Assembly (NCBI RefSeq): GCF_008642315.1
Contig: NZ_CP029192.1
Span: 2,790,001 to 2,854,000, forward strand
Reading direction: 5' to 3'
From: Streptomyces venezuelae
Lineage (GTDB): Bacteria > Actinomycetota > Actinomycetes > Streptomycetales > Streptomycetaceae
Length of the DNA: 64,000 nt
Each line of letters opens with the position of its first letter. Within the stretch, counting starts at the first letter, position 1. The translations under genes were made by a program, and so were the position numbers. A model generated the notes under the pieces. It saw nothing but the letters and a program-made list of their open reading frames with translations. It had not been told where the DNA came from and made no database searches. Positions 52,580 to 62,344 of this stretch are shown piece after piece.

Positions 52580-54550
52580 ATGCCGAAATCAGATGCCCCT
52601 GCCAAGGATCGGTCCGCCGTACGGACGCTGCTGCGCCTCTGGCCGTACGTGCGCCCGGTCCGAACTCGCCTGATCATCGCGGCGGTTGTCGCGATCATCG
52701 CCTCCTGCACGGGGCTCGTCTTCCCCCTCGTGCTGAAGTGGATGGTGGACGGCCCGGTGGCCGACCGGGACCCGACGGGGGTGTGGCTGGGGGCCCTGCT
52801 GCTGCTCCTGCTCGGGGTCACCGAGGCGCTGCTGTTCGGACTGCGGCGGTGGCTGGTCGCCCGGCCGCTCGCGAGCGTGGAGGCAGCGATGCGGGCGGAC
52901 CTCTTCCGCCATCTGCAACGGCTTCCCGTGGCCTTCCACGACCGGTGGGCGTCCGGCCAGTTGCTGTCGCGCGGCACGACCGACCTGATGCTGCTGCGTA
53001 TGTTCCTCGCCTTCCCGCTGACGTTCCTGCTGGTCAACGGGGCGACCATCGTGGTCGGGGTGATCATCCTGCTGGGGCAGGACTTCGCGCTCGGGCTCGT
53101 GCTGCTCGCCCCCGTGGTGCCGATGGTCATCGCGACGGCGTACTTCGAGGGGAAGTACGCCGCCGTGGCGCGGCAGGCGCAGGACCAGGTCGGCGATCTG
53201 ACGACGGTCGTCGAGGAGAGCGTGCTCGGCATCCGCATCATCAAGGGCTTCGGCCGCCACCGCAGCCAGGCGCGCGCGTTCCGGGAACTGTCGCACACGC
53301 TGCGCGGCACCGAGATGGTCAAGGCGCGGCTGCTCGCCGCGATCTGGGCCGTGATCGTGACGCTGCCGGAGATCGCCATCGGGGCGGCGCTGGTGCTCGG
53401 CACGGTGCGGGTCGCGGACGGCGGCCTCTCGGCCGGCACGCTGGTCGCCTTCTTGTCGACGGCACTCGCTCTGCGCTGGCCCGTGGAGTCGATCGGTTTC
53501 CTGCTCGCGATGAGCCAGGAGTCGGCGACGGCCACGGAGCGGTACTTCGAGGTGATGGACGCGGAGCCGGAGGGCGGGACGCAGGATTGTGCCGCGGGGG
53601 GCGTCGCACGGAGGGGGCCGGCCGAGGGGACTGCGGACGACGGGCTTCGGTTCTGCGACGTCGAGTTCAGGTATCCGGACGCCGCGGCGGACGCCCCCGC
53701 CGTGCTCTCCCGCGTCGACCTGCACGTACGTCGCGGCGAGACCATGGCGCTCGTCGGTGCGACCGGCAGCGGCAAGACGACGCTCACCGCGCTGGTGCCC
53801 CGGCTGCACGAGGTGACAGGCGGGCGCATCACCCTCGACGGCGAGGACATCACCGCGATGGACCGCGCGCACCTGCGGACCCTCGTGGCCGTCGCCTTCG
53901 AGGAGCCCACCCTGTTCTCCGCCACGGTCGGCGAGAACGTGCTGATGGGCGCCGGGGAGGACGCGGGCGACGCCGAGCTGGGCCGCGCGCTCGACGTGGC
54001 GCAGGCCGGCTTCGCGCACGCGCTGCCCCAAGGCACCGGCACGCAGGTCGGCGAGCAGGGCCTGAGCCTCTCCGGCGGTCAGCGGCAGCGTCTCGCCCTG
54101 GCCCGCGCGGTGGTGGGCAATCCCCGCTTCCTGGTCCTCGACGACCCGCTGTCCGCGCTCGACGTCCACACGGAGGCGCTGGTGGAGGCGGCTCTGCGGA
54201 GGGTCCTCGCGGACACGACCGCGCTCGTCGTCGCCCACCGGCCGTCCACGGTGCTGCTCGCCGACCGGGTGGCCCTGCTGTCGGGCGGCCGGGTCGCCGC
54301 GGTCGGCACGCACCAGGAACTGCTGCGGGACAACGCTGAGTACGCGTGGCTGATGTCGGGGGCTGAGAACGCGTCGGGGACGGGGAACGCATCGGGGGCT
54401 GAGAACGCGTCGAGGGCGGAGAACGCAACGGAACCGCCGCCTGCCTCGACCTCCGCTCCCACTCCCACACCCGCGCACACAGACCCCGCACCCACAGGCC
54501 CCGCACCCGGCCCCACCACCGGACACCCCGCCGAGGAGGCCGCCCGATGA
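52580..54550 (+). CDS. ABC exporter half-transporter with degenerate ATPase site (NBD1)
   Basis: 656 aa, ATG 52580. Six-helix TMD (residues ~15-310) followed by an NBD (~345-580). Walker A GATGSGKTT and signature LSGGQ are intact, but Walker B is FLVLDDPLSALD, with Asp in place of the catalytic Glu, and the Q-loop region is VAFEEP. This is the pattern of the non-hydrolysing side of heterodimeric exporters (TmrAB/BmrCD type). C-terminus has short ENASG repeats (about 54364-54430) and a Pro/Thr tail. Its stop overlaps the next ATG by four bases. Confidence 0.93.
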   Translation: MPKSDAPAKDRSAVRTLLRLWPYVRPVRTRLIIAAVVAIIASCTGLVFPLVLKWMVDGPVADRDPTGVWLGALLLLLLGVTEALLFGLRRWLVARPLASVEAAMRADLFRHLQRLPVAFHDRWASGQLLSRGTTDLMLLRMFLAFPLTFLLVNGATIVVGVIILLGQDFALGLVLLAPVVPMVIATAYFEGKYAAVARQAQDQVGDLTTVVEESVLGIRIIKGFGRHRSQARAFRELSHTLRGTEMVKARLLAAIWAVIVTLPEIAIGAALVLGTVRVADGGLSAGTLVAFLSTALALRWPVESIGFLLAMSQESATATERYFEVMDAEPEGGTQDCAAGGVARRGPAEGTADDGLRFCDVEFRYPDAAADAPAVLSRVDLHVRRGETMALVGATGSGKTTLTALVPRLHEVTGGRITLDGEDITAMDRAHLRTLVAVAFEEPTLFSATVGENVLMGAGEDAGDAELGRALDVAQAGFAHALPQGTGTQVGEQGLSLSGGQRQRLALARAVVGNPRFLVLDDPLSALDVHTEALVEAALRRVLADTTALVVAHRPSTVLLADRVALLSGGRVAAVGTHQELLRDNAEYAWLMSGAENASGTGNASGAENASRAENATEPPPASTSAPTPTPAHTDPAPTGPAPGPTTGHPAEEAAR

Positions 54551-56436
54551 CCGTGCCCGCATCCGTACGGGAGAAGCCCTTCGAACCCGAGGGCGACGAC
54601 GAACCCGATCTCCCCGGCCCCCCGTCCGCCGCGCACGACGACCCGTTCGACAAGGACGAGCTGCCCGCTCCCCCGGGCGCCACCCGCGCCCTGCTGCTGT
54701 CGCTGCTCTCACCGCTGCGCGGGCGCGCCGTGTTCGCCGCCGTGCTGCTGCTCCTGCAGCAGGCCGTCGTGCAGGCGGGGCCGCTGCTCGTCGCGTACGC
54801 CATCGACCGCGGCGTCCCCGCCGTGCGCGCCGACGACTACGGCCCGCTGATCGCCGTCGCCACCGGCTACCTGTGCTGCGCGGCCGCGTCCGGCGCCCTC
54901 CAGTACGCGTTCATCATCGCCTCCGCACGCGTCAACCAGGACGTCCTGCTCGATCTGCGCGGCCGCATCTTCCGGCACGCGCAGGCGCTGAGCGTCGACT
55001 TCCACGAGCGGTACACCTCGGGACGGCTCATCTCCCGCTCCACCACCGACGTCGAGTCGCTGCGCGAGCTGCTCAACGAGGGCCTGCAGGAGCTCCTCAC
55101 CGTCATCCTGTCCTTCGTCTACATCTCGGCGATGCTGCTCTGGCTCGACCTGGGCCTCGGCGCGGTGGCGGTCGCCTCCTTCATCCCGCTGTACCTGCTC
55201 ATCCGCCTCTACCAGCGGCGCGCCGGCGTCATGTTCCGCCACCGGTCGACCGCGATCGCCGCCGTCATCGTGAAGTTCGCGGAGACCATGAACGGCATCC
55301 GGCCGGTGCGTGCCTTCCGCAGGGAGCGGGCCAACGACGCGGAGTTCGGCGTGCTGAACCGCCGGCACGAGCGGACCAACGGCGACGCGATGCTGGAGAT
55401 GGCCCGCTATGTCGTCGGCTCGCGGCTCGTCGCCAACACCGCGGTGGCCGCGATCGTGCTGTGGGGCGCCCACCGGGTCGCGGACGGCGGGCTCGCGCTC
55501 GGCGTGCTGGCCGCTGCCGTGCTGTACCTGCGGCGCCTGTACGACCCGATCGACCGGCTCGGCATGTTCCTCAACTCCTACCAGTCGGCGGCCGCCTCCC
55601 TGGAGAAGGTCGCGGGGCTGCTGGCCCAGACCCCGACCGTGCCCGAGCCCGACGCGTCCGCGGCGCGCCCGCTGCCGGTCCTGGAGTCCGATCATCCGGG
55701 GCGCGAGGTCCGTTTCGAGGGCGTCCGGTTCGCCTACCGCACGGGCGGCGAGGTCCTGCCCCGCTTCGACCTCACGCTGCCCGCGGGGCAGACCGTGGCG
55801 GTGGTCGGCTCGACGGGCGCGGGCAAGTCGACGCTGGCGAAGCTGCTCGCCCGCTTCTACGACCCGACGGAGGGCGGCGTACTCCTGGACGGCGTCGACC
55901 TGCGCGAACTCGCCCTCGCCGAGCTGCGGCGCGGGGTCGTCATGGTGACGCAGGAGGCGTTCCTGTTCTCCGGGACCGTCGCGGAGAACATCGCGATCGG
56001 CCGCCCGGACGCCACCCGCGAGGACATCGAGCGCGCGGCGAGGGCCATCGGCGCCCACGACTTCATCGTGTCGCTGCCCGACGGCTACGACACGGACGTA
56101 CGCAAACGGGGCGGCCGTATCTCCGCGGGCCAGCGGCAGCTGGTCGCCTTCGCCCGCGCCCTGCTCGCCGACCCCGCGGTGCTGATCCTCGACGAGGCGA
56201 CGAGTTCCCTGGACATCCCCGGCGAGCGGGCGGTGCAGCGCGCCATGCACACGGTGCTGCGCGGCCGCACGGCCGTGGTCATCGCCCACCGCCTCTCCAC
56301 GGTGGAGATCGCCGACCGGGTCCTGGTCATGGAGCACGGTCGCGTCGTGGAGGACGGCACGCCCGACGAACTCATCGCGGGCACCGGGGCGTTCGCGGAG
56401 CTGCACCGGGCCTGGCGCGAGAGTGTGGTGAGCTGA
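54547..56436 (+). CDS. ABC exporter half-transporter with active ATPase site (NBD2)
   Basis: 629 aa, ATG 54547 overlapping the partner's stop (ATGA). Acidic/Pro-rich leader of ~45 residues, six-helix TMD, NBD from ~390. Walker A GSTGAGKST, Q-loop VTQEAF, Walker B VLILDEATSSLD with catalytic Glu, H-loop VIAHRLST; the signature is ISAGQ instead of LSGGQ. Thus its Walker motifs would pair with the partner's LSGGQ to form the single canonical ATPase site, a typical heterodimer. Probably exports a lipid, peptide or drug; substrate unknown. Confidence 0.94.
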   Translation: MTVPASVREKPFEPEGDDEPDLPGPPSAAHDDPFDKDELPAPPGATRALLLSLLSPLRGRAVFAAVLLLLQQAVVQAGPLLVAYAIDRGVPAVRADDYGPLIAVATGYLCCAAASGALQYAFIIASARVNQDVLLDLRGRIFRHAQALSVDFHERYTSGRLISRSTTDVESLRELLNEGLQELLTVILSFVYISAMLLWLDLGLGAVAVASFIPLYLLIRLYQRRAGVMFRHRSTAIAAVIVKFAETMNGIRPVRAFRRERANDAEFGVLNRRHERTNGDAMLEMARYVVGSRLVANTAVAAIVLWGAHRVADGGLALGVLAAAVLYLRRLYDPIDRLGMFLNSYQSAAASLEKVAGLLAQTPTVPEPDASAARPLPVLESDHPGREVRFEGVRFAYRTGGEVLPRFDLTLPAGQTVAVVGSTGAGKSTLAKLLARFYDPTEGGVLLDGVDLRELALAELRRGVVMVTQEAFLFSGTVAENIAIGRPDATREDIERAARAIGAHDFIVSLPDGYDTDVRKRGGRISAGQRQLVAFARALLADPAVLILDEATSSLDIPGERAVQRAMHTVLRGRTAVVIAHRLSTVEIADRVLVMEHGRVVEDGTPDELIAGTGAFAELHRAWRESVVS

Positions 56437-56440
56437 CGTC

Positions 56441-57244
56441 ATGAGCCACGACGAGAGTACGGACGTACGGGTGGGCCGGGCGGAAGCCGGCGAGGTGCTC
56501 ACCGTTCCCGCGAGCCACCAGGGGTACCCGGGCGTCGCCTTCGGCGGGTACGTGGCCGGGCTGCTCGCCGCCCGCGCGCGGGCCGGCACGGTCCGGGTGG
56601 ACTTCCGTGCCGCGACCCCGGTGTCCGCACCGGTGAGGATGACCGAACTCCCCGACGGGGGAGCCCAGTTGTCGGGCGAGGCGGGCGCCGTCCTCGCGAC
56701 GGCGAGGCCCGTTCCCGACCTGCCCGTCTCCGGCGCGCCGGACGCGCCGTCCTGGGACGAGGCGACCGCGGCTGCGGAGGCGTTCCGCACGGCGGGGCCG
56801 ACCGGGCTCGGCGCGGACGGCACCGTGGTCGACTGCTTCGGCTGCGGGCCGCGCCCGCCGGGCCGGGGGCTGCGGCAGTGCTGCATGCCCGTGCCCGGCC
56901 GTGACGTGGTGGCGACGGCGTGGACGGCGCACCCGGCCTTCGCGGACGCCCGGGGACTGATGCGCGCCGAGCTGCTGTGGGCCGTCCTCGACTGCCCGAC
57001 GGCCTGGGCGGGCGTGCACGTCGGCGGCCTCCGTCCGGGCGCGGTGACGGCCTCGCTCACGGCGACCCTGCTGCGTCCCGTGGTCGCGGGCGAGGACCAC
57101 ATCACGTATGCCTGGCCGATCTCTTCGGCGGGCCGCAAGCACACGATGGGCGCGGCGGTGACGACGGCGCGAGGTGAACTCTGCGCGACGGGCGAGGCGT
57201 TGTGGATCGACCCGCGCCAGGGGCCCGAGGCCCGCGAGAACTGA
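56441..57244 (+). CDS. Hotdog-fold thioesterase-like protein
   Basis: 267 aa, ATG 56441, five bases after the exporter stop, so probably cotranscribed. The motif CFGCGPRPPGRGLR followed by SSAGRKHTMGAAV and LCATGEALWI resembles PaaI-type hotdog thioesterases, which usually have CFGCGx-x-NP-x-GL. Residues 1-120 form a more divergent first half. Predicted cytoplasmic. Exact substrate unknown; a role tied to the ABC exporter is only suggested by linkage. Confidence 0.7.
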   Translation: MSHDESTDVRVGRAEAGEVLTVPASHQGYPGVAFGGYVAGLLAARARAGTVRVDFRAATPVSAPVRMTELPDGGAQLSGEAGAVLATARPVPDLPVSGAPDAPSWDEATAAAEAFRTAGPTGLGADGTVVDCFGCGPRPPGRGLRQCCMPVPGRDVVATAWTAHPAFADARGLMRAELLWAVLDCPTAWAGVHVGGLRPGAVTASLTATLLRPVVAGEDHITYAWPISSAGRKHTMGAAVTTARGELCATGEALWIDPRQGPEAREN

Positions 57245-57723
57245 CGACCTGCCCTGGGACCAATCGGCGGCAATGCGGATATCTCGTGTTCTCCGCCCCA
57301 CGCGACACAGGACTGGACCACCAGCGAAATACAGCCACGCGCCGACGGTCGCCGCATCGCGCGCCGCTCTCGAACAGGGTTCCGCACTGCACCCCCGTGC
57401 GAGCGTGACGTGCACTCTTTCGGGCGCCGCACGCTTGCCGGACGTCCACGGGAGGCCGTCGGCCACGACTCCGGATAGCGAACGCGCGCCACCGGCCAAC
57501 GGACTGATTCCGGCCAACTACTGATGCGCACCTGACAACAGGTGGTCTCCGGTGCCACTCTTCCCCTCGACCGCCGCACGGCTTTCAACAAGGCGACGGT
57601 TTCTCTTCACGCAACACCCGTTGTGCACCGCCCAGTTCTGCGTTCCGCCTTGCTCTGCCCGGACGGCGACCCAACCGCCCGGTAGCTCTGGCCGCGCATC
57701 CCGCGGCCGCGCAGAAGGAGTCC
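57245..57723. other. Intergenic region upstream of the first M4 peptidase
   Basis: 479 bases without a recognised gene. Contains TTCCGGCCAAC at 57508-57518, also present upstream of the second M4 peptidase at 59980-59990, and ACCGGCCAAC at 57491-57500. Several GC-rich stretches; no clear terminator after the hotdog gene. Confidence 0.4.
57508..57518 (+). promoter_or_regulatory. Shared 11-base motif TTCCGGCCAAC upstream of M4 peptidase 1
   Basis: Exact copy of 59980-59990 ahead of the paralogue; 206 bases before the start codon. Possibly a common regulator site retained after duplication. Confidence 0.3.
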
Positions 57724-59799
57724 GTGTTGAGAAACACCTCCCACAGACACACCCCCCGCACTCGTTCGGTCCGCACCCGTGCGACCGCCGCCGGTGCCCT
57801 CTCCGCCGTCGCCGCACTCCTGGCCGTGGCAGTTCAGGCGGGCCCCGCCTCGGCCGACGACCCGGCCGTCAAGGCGAACCCCGCCGCGGCCCAGAAGCTC
57901 GGCAAGGTCGACCCCGGCGCCCTGGCCGCCAAGCTCTCCCCCGCCCAGCGCGCGGAGCTCATACGCGACGCCAACGCCACCAAGGCGGACACCGCCGAGG
58001 ACCTGGGCCTCGGCGCCAAGGAGAAGCTGGTCGTCCGCGACGTCACCAAGGACCGTGACGGGACCGTCCACACGCGCTACGAGCGCACCTACGACGGGCT
58101 GCCCGTCCTCGGCGGCGACCTCGTGGTCGACACGGCGAAGTCCGGGAAGACCGAGAGCGTCACCAAGGCCGCGAAGGCGCAGCTCAAGGGCGTCGACACG
58201 AGCGCCGACATCAAGGCGTCGGCCGCCGAGAAGCAGGCCCTCGGCGCGGCGAAGGCCGCGGGTTCGAAGAAGACCGACGCGGACCGGGCGCCGCGCAAGG
58301 TCGTGTGGATGGCCAAGGGCACACCGACTCTCGCGTACGAGACCGTGGTCGGCGGGCTGCAGCACGACGGCACCCCGAACGAGCTGCACGTCATCACGGA
58401 CGCCGCCACCGGCAAGAAGCTCTTCCAGTGGCAGGGCGTCGAGAACGGCACGGGCAACACGCAGTACAGCGGCCAGGTGACGGTCGGCTCCGTCCAGTCG
58501 GGCTCCACGTACAACCTGACCGACTCGGGTCGCGGCAACCACAAGACGTACAACCTGAACCACGGCTCCTCGGGCACCGGCACGCTCTTCTCCGGCCCCG
58601 ACGACATCTGGGGCAACGGGCAGCCCTCCAACGTGGAGACCGCGGGTGCGGACGCCGCCTACGGCGCGCAGCTCACCTGGGACTACTACAAGAACGTGCA
58701 CGGCCGCAGCGGCATCCGCGGTGACGGTGTCGGCGCGTACTCCCGGGTCCACTACGGCAACAACTACGTCAACGCATTCTGGCAGGACTCCTGCTTCTGC
58801 ATGACGTACGGCGACGGCTCGGGCAACGCCAAGCCGCTGACGTCCATCGACGTGGCGGCCCACGAGATGACGCACGGCGTGACGGCGGCGACCGGCAACA
58901 TGACGTACAGCGGCGAGTCCGGCGGCCTGAACGAGGCGACGTCCGACATCTTCGCGGCGGCCGTGGAGTTCAACGCCAACAACGCGCAGGACAAGGGCGA
59001 CTACCTCGTCGGCGAGAAGATCGACATCAACGGCGACGGCACCCCGCTGCGCTACATGGACAAGCCGAGCAAGGACGGCGCGTCCAAGGACGCCTGGTAC
59101 TCGGGCATCGGCAACATCGACGTGCACTACTCGTCCGGTGTCGCCAACCACTTCTACTACCTGCTGAGCGAGGGCAGCGGCAAGAAGGAGATCAACGGCG
59201 TCCAGTACGACTCGCCGACCTCCGACGGCCTGCCGGTGACCGGCATCGGCCGCGACAAGGCCTCGCTGATCTGGTTCAAGGCGCTCACCACGAAGTTCAC
59301 CACGACCACCAACTACGCGGCGGCCCGCACCGGGACGCTCGCGGCGGCCGGTGAGCTGTACGGCACCACCAGCAACGAGTACAAGGCCGTCGCCCACGCC
59401 TGGGCGGCCGTGAACGTCGGCAGCCGGCCGGGCGGCGAGGAGCCTCCGGGCACCTCCTTCGAGAACACCACGGACGTCGCCATTCCGGACGCCGGCGCCG
59501 CGGTGACCTCGTCCGTCAACGTCACCGGCCGCACCGGCAACGCGCCGAGCGCGCTCAAGGTCGGCGTCGACATCGTGCACACGTGGCGCGGTGACCTGAA
59601 GGTCGACCTGCTCGCCCCCGACGGGACGGTCTACCCGCTGAAGCCGGCCAGTTCCTCCGACTCGGCCGACAACGTCAAGGAGACCTACACGGTCAACGCC
59701 TCGTCCGAGGTGGCCAACGGCACCTGGAAGCTGCGCGTCCAGGACGTCGCGCGGCAGGACACGGGCTACATCAACAGCTGGAAGGTCACCTTCCCGTAA
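57724..59799 (+). CDS. Secreted M4 metallopeptidase (thermolysin family) with P-domain
   Basis: 691 aa from GTG 57724 (AAGGAG five bases upstream; a TTG at 57727 is also possible). Signal peptide to about residue 36. FTP/PepSY pro-domain (~60-200; VVRDVTKDRDG, RYERTYDGLPVLGGD). M4 catalytic domain with zinc motif HEMTH at residues 380-384 and GGLNEATSD with Glu404. C-terminal P/proprotein-convertase domain (~580-691; DVAIPDAG, RGDLKVDLLAPDGT). Cleaves peptides extracellularly; autoprocessing of the pro-domain is expected. Paralogue of the next gene. Confidence 0.96.
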   Translation: MLRNTSHRHTPRTRSVRTRATAAGALSAVAALLAVAVQAGPASADDPAVKANPAAAQKLGKVDPGALAAKLSPAQRAELIRDANATKADTAEDLGLGAKEKLVVRDVTKDRDGTVHTRYERTYDGLPVLGGDLVVDTAKSGKTESVTKAAKAQLKGVDTSADIKASAAEKQALGAAKAAGSKKTDADRAPRKVVWMAKGTPTLAYETVVGGLQHDGTPNELHVITDAATGKKLFQWQGVENGTGNTQYSGQVTVGSVQSGSTYNLTDSGRGNHKTYNLNHGSSGTGTLFSGPDDIWGNGQPSNVETAGADAAYGAQLTWDYYKNVHGRSGIRGDGVGAYSRVHYGNNYVNAFWQDSCFCMTYGDGSGNAKPLTSIDVAAHEMTHGVTAATGNMTYSGESGGLNEATSDIFAAAVEFNANNAQDKGDYLVGEKIDINGDGTPLRYMDKPSKDGASKDAWYSGIGNIDVHYSSGVANHFYYLLSEGSGKKEINGVQYDSPTSDGLPVTGIGRDKASLIWFKALTTKFTTTTNYAAARTGTLAAAGELYGTTSNEYKAVAHAWAAVNVGSRPGGEEPPGTSFENTTDVAIPDAGAAVTSSVNVTGRTGNAPSALKVGVDIVHTWRGDLKVDLLAPDGTVYPLKPASSSDSADNVKETYTVNASSEVANGTWKLRVQDVARQDTGYINSWKVTFP

Positions 59800-60126
59800 G
59801 CCCGAGCAGGTCCAAGTGAGCCCAAGTAAGCCCTGTAAGACCATGTAGGCCATTCAAGGCCTCCGCAGACGGCGCCGCCCCGGGTGATTCAACTCCCCGG
59901 GGCGGCGCGCTTTTTGCTGCCCGCGTGCCGTTCACACGCTGTTCGCAATGCGTACTTCGCCTCTCGCTCAACGAACTATTTCCGGCCAACATGCGATCAA
60001 GGGATGACATGTACCTGGCTCGAATGACACTCTTCCCTCGCACCACACACGAGTCACACCCGCACCGCATCTTTCATGTCCGGACGAACCCCACACCGTC
60101 CGGACTCCCCCACAGAAGGAGCCTGC
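59800..60126. other. Intergenic region between the two M4 peptidases
   Basis: 327 bases: the terminator above, then TTCCGGCCAAC at 59980-59990 and AAGGAG before the next GTG. Just after the first gene, short AAGTGAGCCC/AAGTAAGCCC-like repeats occur (59814-59840). Otherwise nothing recognised. Confidence 0.4.
59872..59915 (+). terminator. Rho-independent-like terminator after M4 peptidase 1
   Basis: GCGCCGCCCCGGG (59872-59884) pairs perfectly with CCCGGGGCGGCGC (59896-59908), an 11-base loop, and TTTTT follows at 59911-59915. Unusually complete for this GC-rich genome. Confidence 0.9.
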
Positions 60127-61746
60127 GTGACCCCCCACATATCCCGTAAGCGTTCGATGCTGGCGATCTCGACCGCGGTCGCCGCCGGAGCGCTGCTCGC
60201 CGCCGGCCTGACCACCGGCGCCTCCGCGCAGCCCGTCTCCGCGTCCGGCGCACCCGTCGCCCTCTCGAAGACGGCCCGCGCGGACCTCCTCAAGGACGCG
60301 AGCGCGGACACGGCCGCCACCGCCGACAGGATCGGCCTCGGCGCCAAGGAGAAGCTGGTCGTCCGTGACGTCGTCAAGGACGCCGACGGCACCACGCACA
60401 CCCGCTACGAGCGCACCTACGACGGCCTGCCCGTCCTCGGCGGCGACCTCGTCGTGCACACCGCCAAGAGCGGCAAGGTCAAGAGCGTCACGAAGGCCAC
60501 CGAGGCCACGGTGAAGGTCGCCTCCACCGACGCGAAGCTCGGCAAGTCCTCCGTCGCCAAGTCGGCCGAGTCGACCGCCGCCAAGGCCAAGACCGCCAAG
60601 GCCGACGCGCAGTCGCCGCGCAAGGTGATCTGGGCCGCCGAGGGCAAGCCCGTCCTCGCGTACGAGACCGTCGTCACCGGCGTGCAGAAGGACGGCACGC
60701 CCAGCAGACTGCACGTCATCACCGACGCCTCGACCGGCAAGAAGCTCTTCGAGCGTCAGGCCATCGAGAACGGCACCGGCAACAGCCAGTACAGCGGCAA
60801 GGTCGAGATCGGCTCCAAGAAGGGCAGCAACGGCTTCGACCTGACCGACGACAGCCGCGGCGGCCACTCCACCTTCAACCTGGAGAACGGCCAGGGCGAG
60901 GGCAAGCTCTTCACGGACGACGACGACACGTGGGGCAACGGCAAGCCGGACGACGCCCAGACCGCGGCCGTCGACGCCGCCTACGGCGCCCAGGTCACCT
61001 GGGACTACTACAAGAACGTGCACGGCCGCGAGGGCATCAAGGGCGACGGCAAGGGCGCGACCTCCCGTGTCCACTACGGCGACTCGTACGTCAACGCCTT
61101 CTGGGACGACAGCTGCTTCTGCATGACGTACGGCGACGGCGAGGGCAACAAGAAGCCCCTCACCTCGATCGACGTCGCGGCCCACGAGATGTCGCACGGC
61201 GTCACCTCGGCGACCGGCAACATGGAGTACAGCGGAGAGTCCGGCGGCCTGAACGAGGCCACCTCCGACATCTTCGGCTCCTCCGTCGAGTTCAACGCCA
61301 AGAGCCCCGAGGACATCGGCGACTACCTCATCGGCGAAGAGATCGACATCAACGGCGACGGCTCCCCGCTGCGCTACATGGACAAGCCCTCCAAGGACGG
61401 CCAGTCCCTGGACAGCTGGAGCGCGGACGCGGGCAACGTCGACGTCCACTACTCCTCGGGCATCGCCAACCACTTCTTCTACCTGCTGTCCGAGGGCAGC
61501 GGCGCGAAGGAGATCAACGGCGTCAAGTACGACTCCCCGACCGCCGACGGCTCCAAGGTCGAGGGCATCGGCCGCGACAAGGCCGAGAAGATCTGGTTCA
61601 AGGCCCTGACGACGTACTTCACGTCGACGACCGACTACAAGGCGGCCCGCGAGGGCACCGTGAAGGCGGCGACGGACCTGTACGGCGCGGACTCGGCCGA
61701 GGTCAAGGCCGTGGGCGCGGCGTGGACGGGCGTCGCGGTCAAGTAA
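60127..61746 (+). CDS. Secreted M4 metallopeptidase (thermolysin family), no P-domain
   Basis: 539 aa from GTG 60127 with AAGGAG six to twelve bases upstream. Signal peptide to about residue 36 (ASAQP), FTP/PepSY pro-domain, then the catalytic domain with HEMSH at residues 353-357 and GGLNEATSDIF. Compared with the upstream paralogue it lacks the C-terminal P-domain and uses Ser at the fourth position of the zinc motif. Shared segments such as RYERTYDGLPVLGGDLVV and FWxDSCFCMTYGDG show duplication. Extracellular protease. Confidence 0.96.
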   Translation: MTPHISRKRSMLAISTAVAAGALLAAGLTTGASAQPVSASGAPVALSKTARADLLKDASADTAATADRIGLGAKEKLVVRDVVKDADGTTHTRYERTYDGLPVLGGDLVVHTAKSGKVKSVTKATEATVKVASTDAKLGKSSVAKSAESTAAKAKTAKADAQSPRKVIWAAEGKPVLAYETVVTGVQKDGTPSRLHVITDASTGKKLFERQAIENGTGNSQYSGKVEIGSKKGSNGFDLTDDSRGGHSTFNLENGQGEGKLFTDDDDTWGNGKPDDAQTAAVDAAYGAQVTWDYYKNVHGREGIKGDGKGATSRVHYGDSYVNAFWDDSCFCMTYGDGEGNKKPLTSIDVAAHEMSHGVTSATGNMEYSGESGGLNEATSDIFGSSVEFNAKSPEDIGDYLIGEEIDINGDGSPLRYMDKPSKDGQSLDSWSADAGNVDVHYSSGIANHFFYLLSEGSGAKEINGVKYDSPTADGSKVEGIGRDKAEKIWFKALTTYFTSTTDYKAAREGTVKAATDLYGADSAEVKAVGAAWTGVAVK

Positions 61747-61762
61747 GCGGTCACCGCAACGA

Positions 61763-61804
61763 GCGGCACCCGGGGGCACCTTCCTCCCCCCGGGTGCCGC
61801 TTTT
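61763..61804 (+). terminator. Terminator after M4 peptidase 2
   Basis: GCGGCACCCGGGGG (61763-61776) pairs perfectly with CCCCCGGGTGCCGC (61787-61800); TTTT follows. Ends the transcript of the second M4 gene. Confidence 0.9.
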
Positions 61805-61840
61805 CCGTGCACACCGCCTTCCGTTCGCTCCGCCTGCCGT

Positions 61841-62344
61841 TCACTCCGCCCTGAGCTCGCGGCTGCTGGCCCGGTTCTCGGCGATGTTCCGCGTCTTCCT
61901 GGTGCGGGCCGACTCGGCGACGACGGCGAGCACGGCCGGCGACCTCGAAAACTCGGCGAGGTGGCGCTGCATCCAGTCGGTGGCCTCCGCCAACTCGGCC
62001 GGTGTGGGTACGTGGCCGTCCTCGACGGACAGACACAAAAGCCAGTCGTCGACGCGCCGCCGGATGAACTCGCGGCACGACTCGACATCGAGCCGCTCGA
62101 TCTCCGGCAGCACCCAGTCCGCCCACTGCCGAAACTCATCAGGGCCGGCCGCCTCACCCGCGATCGCATCCACGAGGGCGACCACCACCGTCTTGGCCCC
62201 GCCGACATCGGGGTCGCGCAGGACCGCGGCCACGAACGCCCGGTCCCGGTCCCGGTCGCGGCGCGGTGAGGACGCGAGCACCGAGACGACGCGGAGGGAC
62301 GCGGACGTCCGGGGGTGGGCGTCCGGGCCCGCATCGCTGCTCAA
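61841..62344 (-). CDS. Hypothetical protein downstream of the barstar-like gene
   Basis: 167 aa from TTG 62344 with AGGAG five bases upstream, overlapping the barstar-like stop; a GTG at 62350 lacks room for a ribosome site. No recognised domain. N-terminal Arg/Asp-rich stretch (RRDRDRDR), a helical middle (FVAAVLRD, KTVVVALVDAIAG), and a Glu/Ala/Arg-rich C-terminus. Cytoplasmic; likely cotranscribed with the barstar-like gene. Function unknown. Confidence 0.6.
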   Translation of the reverse strand: MSSDAGPDAHPRTSASLRVVSVLASSPRRDRDRDRAFVAAVLRDPDVGGAKTVVVALVDAIAGEAAGPDEFRQWADWVLPEIERLDVESCREFIRRRVDDWLLCLSVEDGHVPTPAELAEATDWMQRHLAEFSRSPAVLAVVAESARTRKTRNIAENRASSRELRAE

